Source of the DNA: Polynucleobacter paludilacus
GTDB taxonomy: Bacteria > Pseudomonadota > Gammaproteobacteria > Burkholderiales > Burkholderiaceae
Length of the DNA: 64,000 nt
Direction: 5' to 3'
Assembly: GCF_018687595.1 (NCBI RefSeq)
Contig: NZ_CP061298.1
Location: forward strand, 496,001 to 560,000
The notes below the pieces were generated by a model. It saw nothing but the letters and a program-made list of their open reading frames with translations. It was not told the DNA's origin and searched no databases. Positions 1 through 8,149 of the stretch are shown piece by piece. The position numbers were made by a program, and so were the translations under genes. The number at the start of each line of letters is the position of its first letter. The first letter of the stretch is position 1.

Positions 1-1315
1 CAGTTTGATCGATGGGATCATCCATTATCAAAACAGTAGAGGATCGAAAAGTCAGTATTCGATTAAAGATTTTTCTGCCGATAAAGATGGTGGTAAAACG
101 GCTATCAAGTTAGAGGCAAGCGATGGCGCATTGCAATTCGGCTTGCAAGGAAAAGTGACCTCACTCAGGGAGATTACTAGTCAGTGGAATATCGCGCCAC
201 TCAAGATTGAAACCGATTTTGAAATTACCTTAGACGGTAAGTCTCTCGATTTGGCAGGCAATATCGAGAAGCAACCGGGTCATGAAGCGCAGTGGGATCT
301 GAATCTGAAATCCAAAGTCTTTGATTTAGCACCGCTGGCTGGTGGTGCTGCTTTAGCGGCTAAAGGGGCGGCTCCAGCCGGGCAAGTGAGTTCAAATCCA
401 AAAACAAAGTCTACCTATTTCTTCAGCGATACCCCTTTACCTTTTAGTCAGCTGCCTTCAGCTCAAGGCAGCATTCAGATTGATATTGCTAAACTGGGGC
501 TTCCTAGTCTTGCCAGTTTGCAGAATGTAAAGGGTAAAGTCGTTTTAAAGGGTGAGCAAATCGATTTATCTGATTTGCATTTTGATTGGGGGGGTGGCCA
601 TGCCAAAACTGCGATTCATCTTGCTCAAATCCATTCAAATAATCCACAGCTTCGTATTCAGGGAGAGGGAAGTGGTTTTACCCTGGAGCAATTGATTTCG
701 GCGGGCAATCCTAACTCTAAGGTCAGTGGTGGTGATACCCGCTTTGCTATCAATATTCTGAGTTCTGGAAACAGTTTGCATCAGATTGCCGGTCGTGCAA
801 CTGGGCGCGCACAAATCACGATTGGACCAGCCCATATTGCGAAGAATTTCCTGAATGCAGGCGGGGATTTTTTTGTTAGCCTGCTAGATGCAGTCAATCC
901 CATGCGTAAGCAGTTTGACCAGAGCGTTTTGGAATGCGCAGTAGCCTATCTGCCGGTGCAGAATGGGCTAGTGAATATTGCGGACTCGATTGGCTTTAGG
1001 ACTGATCGCTTGGATATCATCCTCGCTGGTACATTAAATCTCAACAATGAAGTGATTAATCTCGACATTCATCCTAAGGAAAAATCAGGCTTGACTACCG
1101 GCGTGAACTTGGGAGGAATGGTCAAAATTCAAGGAACGCTAGAGCACCCAGGTTTAGGGGTGAACAAGACAGGCGTCTTGAATAGTGCTGCATTAGTGGG
1201 CCTAGGCTTCTTAACGGGCGGGGTCTCGATCTTGGCGGAGAATGCTAAATCAATCACCAACAAGACCGATCCTTGCAAAACCGCTTTTCATCCTTGGGAC
1301 GAAATGACTCAATAG
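1..1315 (+). CDS. AsmA family protein, C-terminal part (5' end outside window)
   Basis: The reading frame is already open at the left edge, so only the C-terminal ~437 residues are present; the first internal start-like codon (TTG at 5) is not the real start. The visible part is rich in alternating beta-type sequence and has the AsmA/YhjG-like tail: a segment with LDAVNPM and a Cys-containing stretch near residues 295-320, then repeated short strands (LDIILAGTLNL, NLDIHPKEKSG, GMVKIQGTLEHP) and a small glycine-rich hydrophobic end. AsmA-like proteins are large periplasmic or inner-membrane-anchored proteins tied to outer-membrane lipid homeostasis. The family call rests on these C-terminal features; the exact subfamily is not resolved. 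It converges on the holin-like gene 21 bases away. Confidence 0.75.
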   Translation, partial: SLIDGIIHYQNSRGSKSQYSIKDFSADKDGGKTAIKLEASDGALQFGLQGKVTSLREITSQWNIAPLKIETDFEITLDGKSLDLAGNIEKQPGHEAQWDLNLKSKVFDLAPLAGGAALAAKGAAPAGQVSSNPKTKSTYFFSDTPLPFSQLPSAQGSIQIDIAKLGLPSLASLQNVKGKVVLKGEQIDLSDLHFDWGGGHAKTAIHLAQIHSNNPQLRIQGEGSGFTLEQLISAGNPNSKVSGGDTRFAINILSSGNSLHQIAGRATGRAQITIGPAHIAKNFLNAGGDFFVSLLDAVNPMRKQFDQSVLECAVAYLPVQNGLVNIADSIGFRTDRLDIILAGTLNLNNEVINLDIHPKEKSGLTTGVNLGGMVKIQGTLEHPGLGVNKTGVLNSAALVGLGFLTGGVSILAENAKSITNKTDPCKTAFHPWDEMTQ

Positions 1316-1319
1316 CAAG

Positions 1320-1340
1320 CTTAGCGGGAAGCCCGCTTAG
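1320..1340. terminator. Hairpin between convergent genes
   Basis: AGCGGG-AAG-CCCGCT is a perfect 6-bp stem with a 3-base loop, extendable to 9 bp with one mismatch. It sits just after the AsmA-like stop and overlaps the stop of the convergent holin-like gene. No U-tract follows on either strand, so it may be only a weak or bidirectional 3' end structure. Confidence 0.4.
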
Positions 1341-1681
1341 AGAATCATTCCGCTAACAAACAAGCTAAAGAGCGAAATAAAGATACTGGCGAAGAAAGCT
1401 GTCCAGAAGCTGGAGATGGTGAACCCACTAACAATAGAGGACACCAACATCAATACTAGGGCATTGATCACAAGCAAAAAGAGACCCATCGTTAACACCG
1501 TGAGTGGCAGCGTAAAGAGGATCAATAGGGGTTTCACAATCGCATTCGCAAAACCCAATAAGAGCGCAGCAATCAGCAGGGACCCACCATCAGCAAAACG
1601 AAGTCCAGAAAAAATATAACTAGCAACCCATAGTGAAAGAGAGGTTAAGCCCCACTGGATTAAAAATGGCATTAGATTCAT
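1337..1681 (-). CDS. Phage-holin family IV / YvlD-like small membrane protein
   Basis: The product is 114 residues with about four hydrophobic helices (roughly residues 4-25, 33-55, 58-83, 88-112) and the family-typical central motif GFANAIVKPLLILFTLPLTV followed by a Gly/Leu-rich helix. This matches the widespread bacterial 'mycobacterial 4-TMS holin superfamily IV' / YvlD group. Despite the name these proteins are chromosomal, and their function is unknown. Nothing nearby suggests a prophage. It lies 45 bases downstream of slyX on the same strand and could be the last gene of that transcript. The family call is good; a role cannot be read from the sequence. Confidence 0.75.
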   Translation of the reverse strand: MNLMPFLIQWGLTSLSLWVASYIFSGLRFADGGSLLIAALLLGFANAIVKPLLILFTLPLTVLTMGLFLLVINALVLMLVSSIVSGFTISSFWTAFFASIFISLFSLFVSGMIL

Positions 1682-1725
1682 GATGACCCCCTGTGATTAA
1701 TATTGATAACTATAGTACTAGTTGA

Positions 1726-1926
1726 TTAGTAGTGGGGCGGGATTTCATCGCGAAGATTGCTGCCGGGGGGGTTATTTGAGCTACCCTGTTCTTTGAGTGA
1801 TTTCAGTTCACGGTATAAAAACTCAATTTGTTGCTGTTGCTCATAAACCCGATGATTGAGTTTCTCAATGAGATCCTCGGCAAAACTCAGCTTGATTTCA
1901 AGATTAGTAATCCGCTCTTCGCTCAT
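1726..1926 (-). CDS. slyX: SlyX family protein
   Basis: This is a 66-residue soluble protein. Residues 1-45 form an amphipathic coiled coil (ERITNLEIKLSFAEDLIEKLN, then QQQQIEFLYRELK), and the Pro-rich tail ends in DEIPPHY. The coiled coil plus the PPHY ending is diagnostic for SlyX, a small conserved proteobacterial protein of unknown function. Its ATG overlaps the stop of the upstream DUF1653-like gene in an ATGA, so translation is probably coupled. It belongs to the minus-strand run yaeQ > PIN > DUF1653-like > slyX. Confidence 0.85.
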   Translation of the reverse strand: MSEERITNLEIKLSFAEDLIEKLNHRVYEQQQQIEFLYRELKSLKEQGSSNNPPGSNLRDEIPPHY

Positions 1927-2156
1927 TTCATTTCCTTCTCAGAAATCACGACAAACCGTCCATCTTCCATTTCTGCTTGAGGTCGAATCCAAAAGCTCTG
2001 ATTACGCAAGGACTCATAAACATAGGCAGGTTGGAGTGTGGCTTCTATATTGGCTAGCATCACTACCCGATAAAAACCGCCAGACTTGAGGTGCTTTAAG
2101 AAATCACCAGGCTTAAATAGTCCGTCATCCGGTGAGAAACAAGAGTTGGTATTCAT
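1923..2156 (-). CDS. DUF1653-like small protein
   Basis: The product is 77 residues from the ATG at 2156; a TTG one codon earlier is possible. The core reads as a small beta barrel: FKPGDFLKHLKSGGFYRVVMLA, then VYESLRNQSFWIRPQAEMEDGRF. The pattern 'pG-Y-H-G-Y-V...VY-L-...-WVRP-..F...' resembles DUF1653, a short domain with no established role that is sometimes fused to other enzymes. The match is by eye and moderate. It begins 7 bases after the PIN-domain stop and overlaps slyX by 4 bases, so it is almost certainly co-transcribed with both. Confidence 0.55.
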   Translation of the reverse strand: MNTNSCFSPDDGLFKPGDFLKHLKSGGFYRVVMLANIEATLQPAYVYESLRNQSFWIRPQAEMEDGRFVVISEKEMK

Positions 2157-2163
2157 CAAGAGC

Positions 2164-2580
2164 TTAATTCCAGGCTGTGTAATCGCTAGTAATTAATATA
2201 TCCTCTTTGGCTGCCCGAGGGGCAATTTTGAGTAACTCAAGATCCTTGCTCAATAAAATGCATGGTCTTAGGCTATAGGCGAGATCTAAAAACACCTGAT
2301 CATCAGGGTCTTGGCACAGCCAGGGCGCTTTTTGGATCTGCGAATCATTCATCATGAGGGCAATGCCTTGCCATTGAGTCAGGATGGATGATTGGGTTGC
2401 TGCATCTAATGCAAATAGCGGTCTGGCAATCACATCTGCAAACTCATCTAAGGTTTGCTGGTTAGCGTAGCTAGTCACCTTTTTATCCAATAGAGCTGCT
2501 TTGAGATGAAGTGCCTTCACATCATTAAAAACAAAGAGGTCTAGCAAAACGTTGGTATCAAAAATGACGGATTTGCTCAT
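2164..2580 (-). CDS. PIN-domain putative ribonuclease (COG1569 type)
   Basis: The product is 138 residues from the ATG at 2580, which overlaps the yaeQ stop in an ATGA; an in-frame start five codons upstream is less likely. The acidic PIN set is visible: D8 in FDTNVLLDLF, E46 in LDEFADVIARP, D93/D94 in DPDDQVFLDLA and D113 in SKDLELLK. The architecture matches the 'putative toxin-antitoxin system toxin component, PIN family' group. PIN proteins are Mg-dependent ribonucleases. No antitoxin-like gene is adjacent: the upstream partner is YaeQ and the downstream one a DUF1653-like protein. A housekeeping RNase role is therefore at least as likely as a toxin role. Confidence 0.8.
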   Translation of the reverse strand: MSKSVIFDTNVLLDLFVFNDVKALHLKAALLDKKVTSYANQQTLDEFADVIARPLFALDAATQSSILTQWQGIALMMNDSQIQKAPWLCQDPDDQVFLDLAYSLRPCILLSKDLELLKIAPRAAKEDILITSDYTAWN

Positions 2581-3122
2581 TGCGCAGAACGCCATACCTC
2601 TGGAGTAATCGTCACTTGCCCTTGCTCTGAGGAGATATAGACTTCACCATCTTGAATATTGATGTGCAGAACCATGCTGCGTTCGACGATGTCATTGAGT
2701 TGCTTGGCTTGCTCAGCCGGAATGGATATCACTGCTAAATTTTTGGCTCGAGTCAGCTTGTTGCTGATACCGTCCCACCAGATTTTGCTGGTATGGCCGC
2801 CATAGCAATACACGATCACCTGATCTGATCGGCCACATGCCTTCAAAATGCGCCGCTCATCGGGTTGTCCGATTTCGATCCAAAGTTGGATGGCATCGGT
2901 TAAGTCCTTGACCCAGAGATCAGGTTCATCGGTATCGCTCAGGCCCTTAGTAAAAGTCAGATTCTCTTGGGCTTGCAGTGCAAAGGCCAAAATGCGAACC
3001 ATCATCCGTTCCTCAGTCTCTGAAGGATGTTTAGCAATCGTGAGGGAGTGACTGCCATAGTAGTGGCGGTCAGAATCGGAGACGTGAAGGTCAGCTTTGT
3101 GAATAGTTGCGCGAAGAGCCAT
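2577..3122 (-). CDS. yaeQ: YaeQ family protein
   Basis: The product is 181 residues, the usual YaeQ length. Typical family blocks are present: MALRATIHKADLHVSD at the N-terminus, ETEERMMVRILAFAL (35-50), EPDLWVKDLT, LWIEIGQPDERRILKACGRSDQV and the WW motif in SKIWWDGI. YaeQ adopts a PD-(D/E)XK nuclease-like fold; an early report linked it to RfaH complementation, but its biochemical activity is not settled. It heads the minus-strand run and is coupled by a 4-base overlap to the PIN nuclease. It is divergent from the FAD dehydrogenase, so its promoter must lie in the short 3123-3199 gap. Confidence 0.88.
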   Translation of the reverse strand: MALRATIHKADLHVSDSDRHYYGSHSLTIAKHPSETEERMMVRILAFALQAQENLTFTKGLSDTDEPDLWVKDLTDAIQLWIEIGQPDERRILKACGRSDQVIVYCYGGHTSKIWWDGISNKLTRAKNLAVISIPAEQAKQLNDIVERSMVLHINIQDGEVYISSEQGQVTITPEVWRSAQ

Positions 3123-3199
3123 GCCGTATTATCGCCTTGAAGTGCCGTGTCCACTATGATTGGGTCAAATCCTCACCAATGAATGTGTATCCTAGCTCC

Positions 3200-4804
3200 A
3201 TGATTCGCCTGACTGAACTGCGTTTACCGATTGACCATACTCCAGAAGCCCTTGAGCTAGCAATCATCAAGCGGCTTCATTTGGAGTCAAAAGACTTGGT
3301 CAATTTCTTGGTATTTAAGCGGAGTTATGACGCTCGTAAAAACGTGGCCTTGTCATTGATCTACACCGTTGATATTTCAGTCAAGGATGAAGACACAGTT
3401 TTGCAGAAGTTCTCAGGTGATCAGCACGTGAGAGTCTCACCAGATACGAGTTATCACTTTGTGAGCAATGCAGCCCAAGCAAGACCAGCAGACCGACCCG
3501 TTGTGATTGGCTTTGGACCCTGCGGAATCTTTGCAGCGCTCGTCCTGGCACAAATGGGATTCAAGCCAATCGTTTTGGAGCGCGGCAAGCCTGTTCGAGA
3601 GCGCACTCAAGATACTTGGGGCTTATGGCGCAAGAAGATCCTCAATCCTGAGTCCAATGTGCAATTTGGCGAAGGGGGTGCGGGTACTTTCTCAGACGGA
3701 AAATTATGGACTCAAGTAAAAGATCCCAAGTTTTATGGACGCAAAGTACTCGATGAGTTTGTGAAGGCAGGCGCTCCCGCAGAAATTCTGTATGTTGCCA
3801 AACCGCATATCGGCACCTTCCGTTTGGTCGGTGTAGTTGAAAAAATGCGTCAGGAGATCATTGCGCTCGGCGGAGAGATACGATTCGGACAAAAGGTCAA
3901 CGGTTTTGAAATTGCTCATGATCAAATTCAGGCAGTCAAGATTGAAGGGCAGCCCGATTTGCCGGCTTCACATGTGGTGCTGGCCTTAGGGCATAGTGCG
4001 CGCGATACCTTTCAGGCTCTGCATGATGCCGGCGTCTATATGGAGGCCAAGCCTTTTTCGGTGGGCTTTCGCATTGAGCATCCCCAATCCTTAATTGATA
4101 AAGCGCGTCTAGGTCCTCATGCAGGCAACCCCTTAATTGGTGCTGCAGACTATAAATTAGTGCATCACGCTAAAAATGGCCGCTCAGTCTATAGTTTCTG
4201 CATGTGCCCTGGAGGCACAGTCGTAGCAGCCACTTCAGAACCTAATCGCGTCGTCACCAACGGCATGAGTCAATACTCGCGTAATGAGCGCAATGCCAAC
4301 GCAGGTATCGTGGTGGGTATTACGCCCGATGACTATCCTGGTGGGCCAATGGCTGGCATCGAGTTTCAGCGTGCCCTGGAGTCAAAAGCCTATGAGCTAG
4401 GTGGGTCGACTTATGAGGCTCCTGGACAGCTCGTTGGCGACTTCTTGGCAGGCAAAGCCTCAACTGAATTTGCTAGTGTGCTGCCATCTTATAAGCCAGG
4501 CGTTCATCTCACTGATCTTGCCAGTAGTTTGCCTGATTACTGTATTGAAGCAATTCGGGAAGCGATTCCTGCCTTTGAAAAACAGATCCCTGGTTTCTCA
4601 TTAAAAGACGCCGTCCTGACGGGAGTCGAAACCCGTACTTCTTCACCCTTAAGAATTACCCGTGGTGCAAACTATCAAAGTATGAATATCAAAGGCCTTT
4701 ATCCAGCGGGGGAGGGCGCAGGTTATGCAGGCGGAATTATGTCAGCAGGGATTGATGGCATTAAGGTTGCTGAAGCAGTGGCGCTGGACTATCAGGCCAA
4801 ATAA
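3200..4804 (+). CDS. NAD(P)/FAD-dependent dehydrogenase (COG2509 family)
   Basis: The product is about 534 residues from the ATG at 3200. That start is chosen because the family normally begins with M-(I/L)RLTEL-LP-DH; an ATG at 3179 and an upstream open frame from 3107 are alternatives. An N-terminal ~90-residue domain precedes a Rossmann FAD motif GFGPCGIFAA with ERG near residues 103-130. Further blocks are FGEGGAGTFSDGKLWT, FRIEHPQ, CMCPGGTV and a C-terminal flavin segment GLYPAGEGAGYAGGIMSA. The family is a set of uncharacterised FAD dehydrogenases, probably cytosolic. The substrate cannot be told from the sequence or from its neighbours. Confidence 0.85.
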   Translation: MIRLTELRLPIDHTPEALELAIIKRLHLESKDLVNFLVFKRSYDARKNVALSLIYTVDISVKDEDTVLQKFSGDQHVRVSPDTSYHFVSNAAQARPADRPVVIGFGPCGIFAALVLAQMGFKPIVLERGKPVRERTQDTWGLWRKKILNPESNVQFGEGGAGTFSDGKLWTQVKDPKFYGRKVLDEFVKAGAPAEILYVAKPHIGTFRLVGVVEKMRQEIIALGGEIRFGQKVNGFEIAHDQIQAVKIEGQPDLPASHVVLALGHSARDTFQALHDAGVYMEAKPFSVGFRIEHPQSLIDKARLGPHAGNPLIGAADYKLVHHAKNGRSVYSFCMCPGGTVVAATSEPNRVVTNGMSQYSRNERNANAGIVVGITPDDYPGGPMAGIEFQRALESKAYELGGSTYEAPGQLVGDFLAGKASTEFASVLPSYKPGVHLTDLASSLPDYCIEAIREAIPAFEKQIPGFSLKDAVLTGVETRTSSPLRITRGANYQSMNIKGLYPAGEGAGYAGGIMSAGIDGIKVAEAVALDYQAK

Positions 4805-4834
4805 TTTCAGTGGGCTTTTCAGCTCAACTGAACC

Positions 4835-5074
4835 TTATTCAAAAAAAGCCAGTTTTTGCGCTCTTGGTAGGCGCTTCAGTTTGGCCTCAGCTTTAGACGC
4901 CTCAGATCGATCGGGGTGCGCTTGGGTTGCCAAAAGGATGACTGGTCTACGAGATCTCGTGTAGCGAGCGCCATCCCCTGAATTATGAGTCTCTAAGCGA
5001 TGATCTAAACGGTTGGTAATGCCAGCATAGTAGGAGCCATCAGCACACTCTAAAAGGTAGACTAGCCAGGACAT
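4835..5074 (-). CDS. GIY-YIG nuclease superfamily protein (YhbQ/UPF0213-like)
   Basis: The 79-residue protein is essentially one GIY-YIG domain. It has VYLLECADGSYYAGIT as the YLL...YxG strand pair, then an Arg-rich helix (NRLDHRLETHN), GARYTRSRRPVILL, and the segment EASKAEAKLKRLPRAQK that carries the catalytic Glu region. Single-domain members of this type are common on proteobacterial chromosomes. They are assumed to be structure-specific nucleases, but few have been tested. It converges with the FAD dehydrogenase 30 bases away and is divergent from clpB. Confidence 0.88.
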   Translation of the reverse strand: MSWLVYLLECADGSYYAGITNRLDHRLETHNSGDGARYTRSRRPVILLATQAHPDRSEASKAEAKLKRLPRAQKLAFFE

Positions 5075-5112
5075 TGAGTAGTAAATATCAGGGTTTAGGT
5101 GGTCTTGAAGAC

Positions 5113-5140
5113 CTTGAAATATGTCATATAGTCCTTATAT
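5113..5140 (+). promoter_or_regulatory. Candidate sigma-32 (heat-shock) promoter of clpB
   Basis: CTTGAA at 5113-5118 is a perfect sigma-32 -35 core. It is followed after 14 bases by CCTTATAT (5133-5140), which matches the -10 consensus CCCCATNT at 6 of 8 positions. It lies about 75 bases upstream of the clpB ATG, and clpB is a classic heat-shock gene. A second CTTGAA begins at 5104. Confidence 0.5.
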
Positions 5141-5217
5141 TCTATAGATAGAAAAGAGTTCTAGCGAACTCATCACCATTTTCAGATTTAAGCTGAGTTT
5201 TAAATAGAGAGCAATCA

Positions 5218-7821
5218 ATGAGAATAGAGAAACTAACCACTAAATTTCAAGAAGCCTTAAGTGAGGCCCAAAGTTTAGCTTTAGCTAAAGACAATCAATA
5301 CATCGAACCAGCCCACCTTTTGTTAGCCATGTTGCGTGACTCTGATGGCGGCGCCAAGAGCCTATTAAGTCGTGCAGGAGTGAATGTCCCTGGTTTAGAA
5401 AAGGGGCTAGATAAACTCATTAGTAATTTGCCAGAGGTTCAGGGGACTAGCGGAGAAGTTCAAGTTGGGCGTGATTTAAGCAATATGCTCAATCTGACCG
5501 AGAAAGAAGCGACCAAACGCGGTGATCAATTCATTGCTGGCGAACTTTTTCTATTAGTGGTTGCGGATGACAAGGGCGAACTCGGCAAAGTCGCACGTGA
5601 GAATGGCTTAAATCGGAAATCATTAGAGGCGGCTATTGAATTAGTGCGCGGAGGAGAGTCAGTGAATAGTGCAGATGCTGAAGGTCAGCGCGAGGCCTTA
5701 AAAAAATATACTGTTGACTTAACTGAGCGTGCGCGTTTAGGTAAGCTGGACCCTGTCATTGGACGGGATGACGAGATTCGTCGCACGATCCAGATTCTGC
5801 AACGGCGTGGCAAGAATAACCCCGTGCTCATTGGCGAACCTGGTGTTGGCAAAACTGCAATTGTTGAAGGCTTGGCGCAGCGGATTGTAAATGGTGAAGT
5901 GCCAGAGACACTCAAAGACAAACGTGTACTGGTCTTGGATATGGCTTTGCTCTTGGCGGGCGCTAAATATCGTGGCGAGTTTGAGGAGCGGCTCAAGGCC
6001 GTATTGAGCGATGTTGCCAAAGACGAAGGTCGAACCATCATCTTTATTGATGAAATCCATACGATGGTGGGCGCTGGTAAGGGTGACGGTGCCATGGATG
6101 CCGGCAATATGCTCAAGCCTGCCCTAGCGCGCGGCGAGTTGCATTGTATTGGTGCGACGACTTTAGATGAATACCGCAAGTACATCGAAAAAGATCCTGC
6201 CCTAGAACGCCGCTTCCAAAAAGTGATGGTCGAAGAGCCCAGTGTTGAGGCAACCATTGCGATTTTGCGTGGCTTGCAAGAGCGCTATGAACTCCATCAT
6301 GGAATTGAGATTACTGATCCCGCTATCGTGGCAGCAGCTGAGTTATCGCATCGTTACATTACGGACCGCTTCTTGCCTGATAAAGCCATTGATTTGATCG
6401 ATGAAGCAGGCTCACGCATTCGGATGGAGATTGATTCCAAGCCTGAAGTGATGGATAAATTAGATCGTCGCCTGATTCAACTGAAGATTGAGCGTGAAGC
6501 GGTTAAAAAAGAAAAAGATGAGGCCTCTCAAAAACGTCTAGCGCTCATTGAAGAAGAGATTCAGCGCTTGGGCGCGGAATATGCTGATCTAGATGAGATT
6601 TGGAAAGCTGAGAAGAGCGCTGTCCTGGGTACTGCCAATGTCAAAGAAGAGATTGAGAAAATTAAAGCAGAAATTGTGAAGTATCAGCGTGACGGCAAAC
6701 TAGAAAAGGTCGCCGAGTTGCAATACGGAAAATTACCCGAGTTGGAGGCTAAGCTCAAGTCGGCGGCAGCAGCAGAAGCCAAAGGCGGTAAAGATGGTGT
6801 GGTGAAGAATAAGCTTCTGCGTACTCAAGTTGGTGCCGAAGAAATTGCTGAAGTAGTCTCGCGTGCCACCGGTATCCCGGTATCCAAAATGATGCAAGGT
6901 GAGCGTGACAAATTATTGAAGATGGAAGAGCTCCTGCATAAGCGTGTGGTTGGACAGGATGAGGCCATTCGGGCGGTGTCTGATGCAATCCGTCGCTCTC
7001 GTGCGGGCTTGGCTGAGGAGAATCGCCCCTATGGCTCTTTCCTATTCCTTGGTCCTACGGGTGTTGGTAAGACTGAGTTGTGTAAAGCCTTGGCTGGATT
7101 CTTATTTGATAGCGAAGAGCATTTAATTCGGATCGATATGAGTGAGTTCATGGAGAAGCACAGTGTGGCTCGCCTCATTGGTGCGCCCCCAGGTTATGTG
7201 GGTTACGAAGAGGGCGGCTATTTAACTGAGCAGGTTCGTCGTCATCCTTATAGCGTGATCTTGTTTGATGAGATTGAAAAAGCCCATCCTGATGTATTCA
7301 ATGTGCTGTTACAAGTATTGGATGATGGTCGCTTAACAGATGGTCAAGGACGTACTGTCGACTTTAAGAATACGGTGATTGTGATGACCAGCAATATTGG
7401 CTCACATCTCATTCAGTCGATGGTTGATAAGAAGCAGTCTGAAGTCAAAGAGGCCGTGTTTGGTGAGCTAAAGAATCATTTCCGCCCCGAGTTCTTAAAC
7501 CGGATTGATGAGATTGTGGTCTTCCATGGTTTGGATAAGAAGAATATTGCCAACATAGCCAAGATCTTGCTAAAGAACTTGTCAGATCGCTTGGCCAAAG
7601 TGGATATGCAGCTTGAAGTCAGCGATGCAGCACTCGATAAGATTGCTGAAGTCGGCTTTGACCCAGTGTTTGGGGCCAGACCACTCAAGCGGGCTATTCA
7701 ACAGCACATCGAGAACCCCGTATCGAAGATGATTCTCGAAGGTAAGTTTGGGCCAAAAGATGTTGTGCCTGTGGATATTGATAAACAGGGCGAGTTTAGT
7801 TTTACCCTCCAAGTACATTAG
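5218..7821 (+). CDS. clpB: ATP-dependent disaggregase ClpB
   Basis: The full-length Hsp100 protein has 867 residues. An N-terminal Clp_N repeat domain (about 1-145) precedes AAA+ module 1 with Walker A GEPGVGKT at 206-213 and Walker B FIDE near 277. The long charged coiled-coil middle domain (about 400-530) is the ClpB hallmark that separates it from ClpA/ClpC. AAA+ module 2 has Walker A GPTGVGKT at 612-619 and [11 protein letters not shown]. There is no ClpP-binding tripeptide loop apparent, as expected. With DnaK/DnaJ/GrpE it threads and resolves protein aggregates in the cytosol. It stands alone, with a sigma-32-like promoter upstream and an intrinsic terminator after its stop. Confidence 0.98.
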   Translation: MRIEKLTTKFQEALSEAQSLALAKDNQYIEPAHLLLAMLRDSDGGAKSLLSRAGVNVPGLEKGLDKLISNLPEVQGTSGEVQVGRDLSNMLNLTEKEATKRGDQFIAGELFLLVVADDKGELGKVARENGLNRKSLEAAIELVRGGESVNSADAEGQREALKKYTVDLTERARLGKLDPVIGRDDEIRRTIQILQRRGKNNPVLIGEPGVGKTAIVEGLAQRIVNGEVPETLKDKRVLVLDMALLLAGAKYRGEFEERLKAVLSDVAKDEGRTIIFIDEIHTMVGAGKGDGAMDAGNMLKPALARGELHCIGATTLDEYRKYIEKDPALERRFQKVMVEEPSVEATIAILRGLQERYELHHGIEITDPAIVAAAELSHRYITDRFLPDKAIDLIDEAGSRIRMEIDSKPEVMDKLDRRLIQLKIEREAVKKEKDEASQKRLALIEEEIQRLGAEYADLDEIWKAEKSAVLGTANVKEEIEKIKAEIVKYQRDGKLEKVAELQYGKLPELEAKLKSAAAAEAKGGKDGVVKNKLLRTQVGAEEIAEVVSRATGIPVSKMMQGERDKLLKMEELLHKRVVGQDEAIRAVSDAIRRSRAGLAEENRPYGSFLFLGPTGVGKTELCKALAGFLFDSEEHLIRIDMSEFMEKHSVARLIGAPPGYVGYEEGGYLTEQVRRHPYSVILFDEIEKAHPDVFNVLLQVLDDGRLTDGQGRTVDFKNTVIVMTSNIGSHLIQSMVDKKQSEVKEAVFGELKNHFRPEFLNRIDEIVVFHGLDKKNIANIAKILLKNLSDRLAKVDMQLEVSDAALDKIAEVGFDPVFGARPLKRAIQQHIENPVSKMILEGKFGPKDVVPVDIDKQGEFSFTLQVH

Positions 7822-7844
7822 TCAGCAGCTCTGAGCCTATTCAT

Positions 7845-7883
7845 AACCCGGTTTTGCTCAAAAGCACTACCGGGTTTTTATTT
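7845..7883 (+). terminator. Intrinsic terminator of clpB
   Basis: AACCCGGT (7845-7852) pairs perfectly with ACCGGGTT (7869-7876) across a 16-base loop, and the stem runs into TTT. It lies about 25 bases after the clpB stop. Confidence 0.85.
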
Positions 7884-8149
7884 CATAATATGAAATGACA
7901 TTTCCATCCATAAAATGCGCTGCAGCAATGAGTGCTGGTTGTTATTTCAATCCCTGATAAATTCTTCCACAAAGTGGAATATTTATTCTAAGTTATTGAA
8001 AATATTGAATTAAATAATTTTAAAAATTGATCTAAAAAGTCTTGCACGTTTTCTGCAGATGCCTAAACTCTTATATAAGACATAAGACTTGAATTACCAG
8101 TTCTGATGGTCTCTATCATTGAAGTTTCATTTTTCTTAGGGAGAAGAGC
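7884..8149 (+). promoter_or_regulatory. AT-rich leader/promoter region of aceA
   Basis: The gap between clpB and aceA (7822-8149) contains the clpB terminator and then about 265 bases without a credible ORF. It holds a perfect inverted repeat TTCCAC-AAA-GTGGAA at 7965-7979, a very AT-rich tract (about 7980-8035) and a purine-rich ribosome binding site (AGGGAGAAG) 5 bases before the aceA ATG. The repeat is a plausible operator for control of the glyoxylate shunt, but the regulator is not identifiable. Confidence 0.5.

Noticed and set aside
1337..1681. Holin name as evidence of a prophage
   Set aside because: The family is chromosomal and widespread; no integrase, terminase or structural gene is nearby.
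2164..2580. Toxin-antitoxin locus
   Set aside because: No antitoxin-like ORF on either side; the PIN gene is instead fused into a conserved-looking operon.
4818..4832. TTCAG-CTCAA-CTGAA hairpin between the FAD dehydrogenase and the GIY-YIG gene
   Set aside because: Stem of only 5 bp and no U-tract, so too weak to call a terminator.
5685..6257. 190-codon open frame on the minus strand
   Set aside because: It is antisense to the clpB nucleotide-binding domain, Ser/Arg-rich, without family features or a ribosome site.
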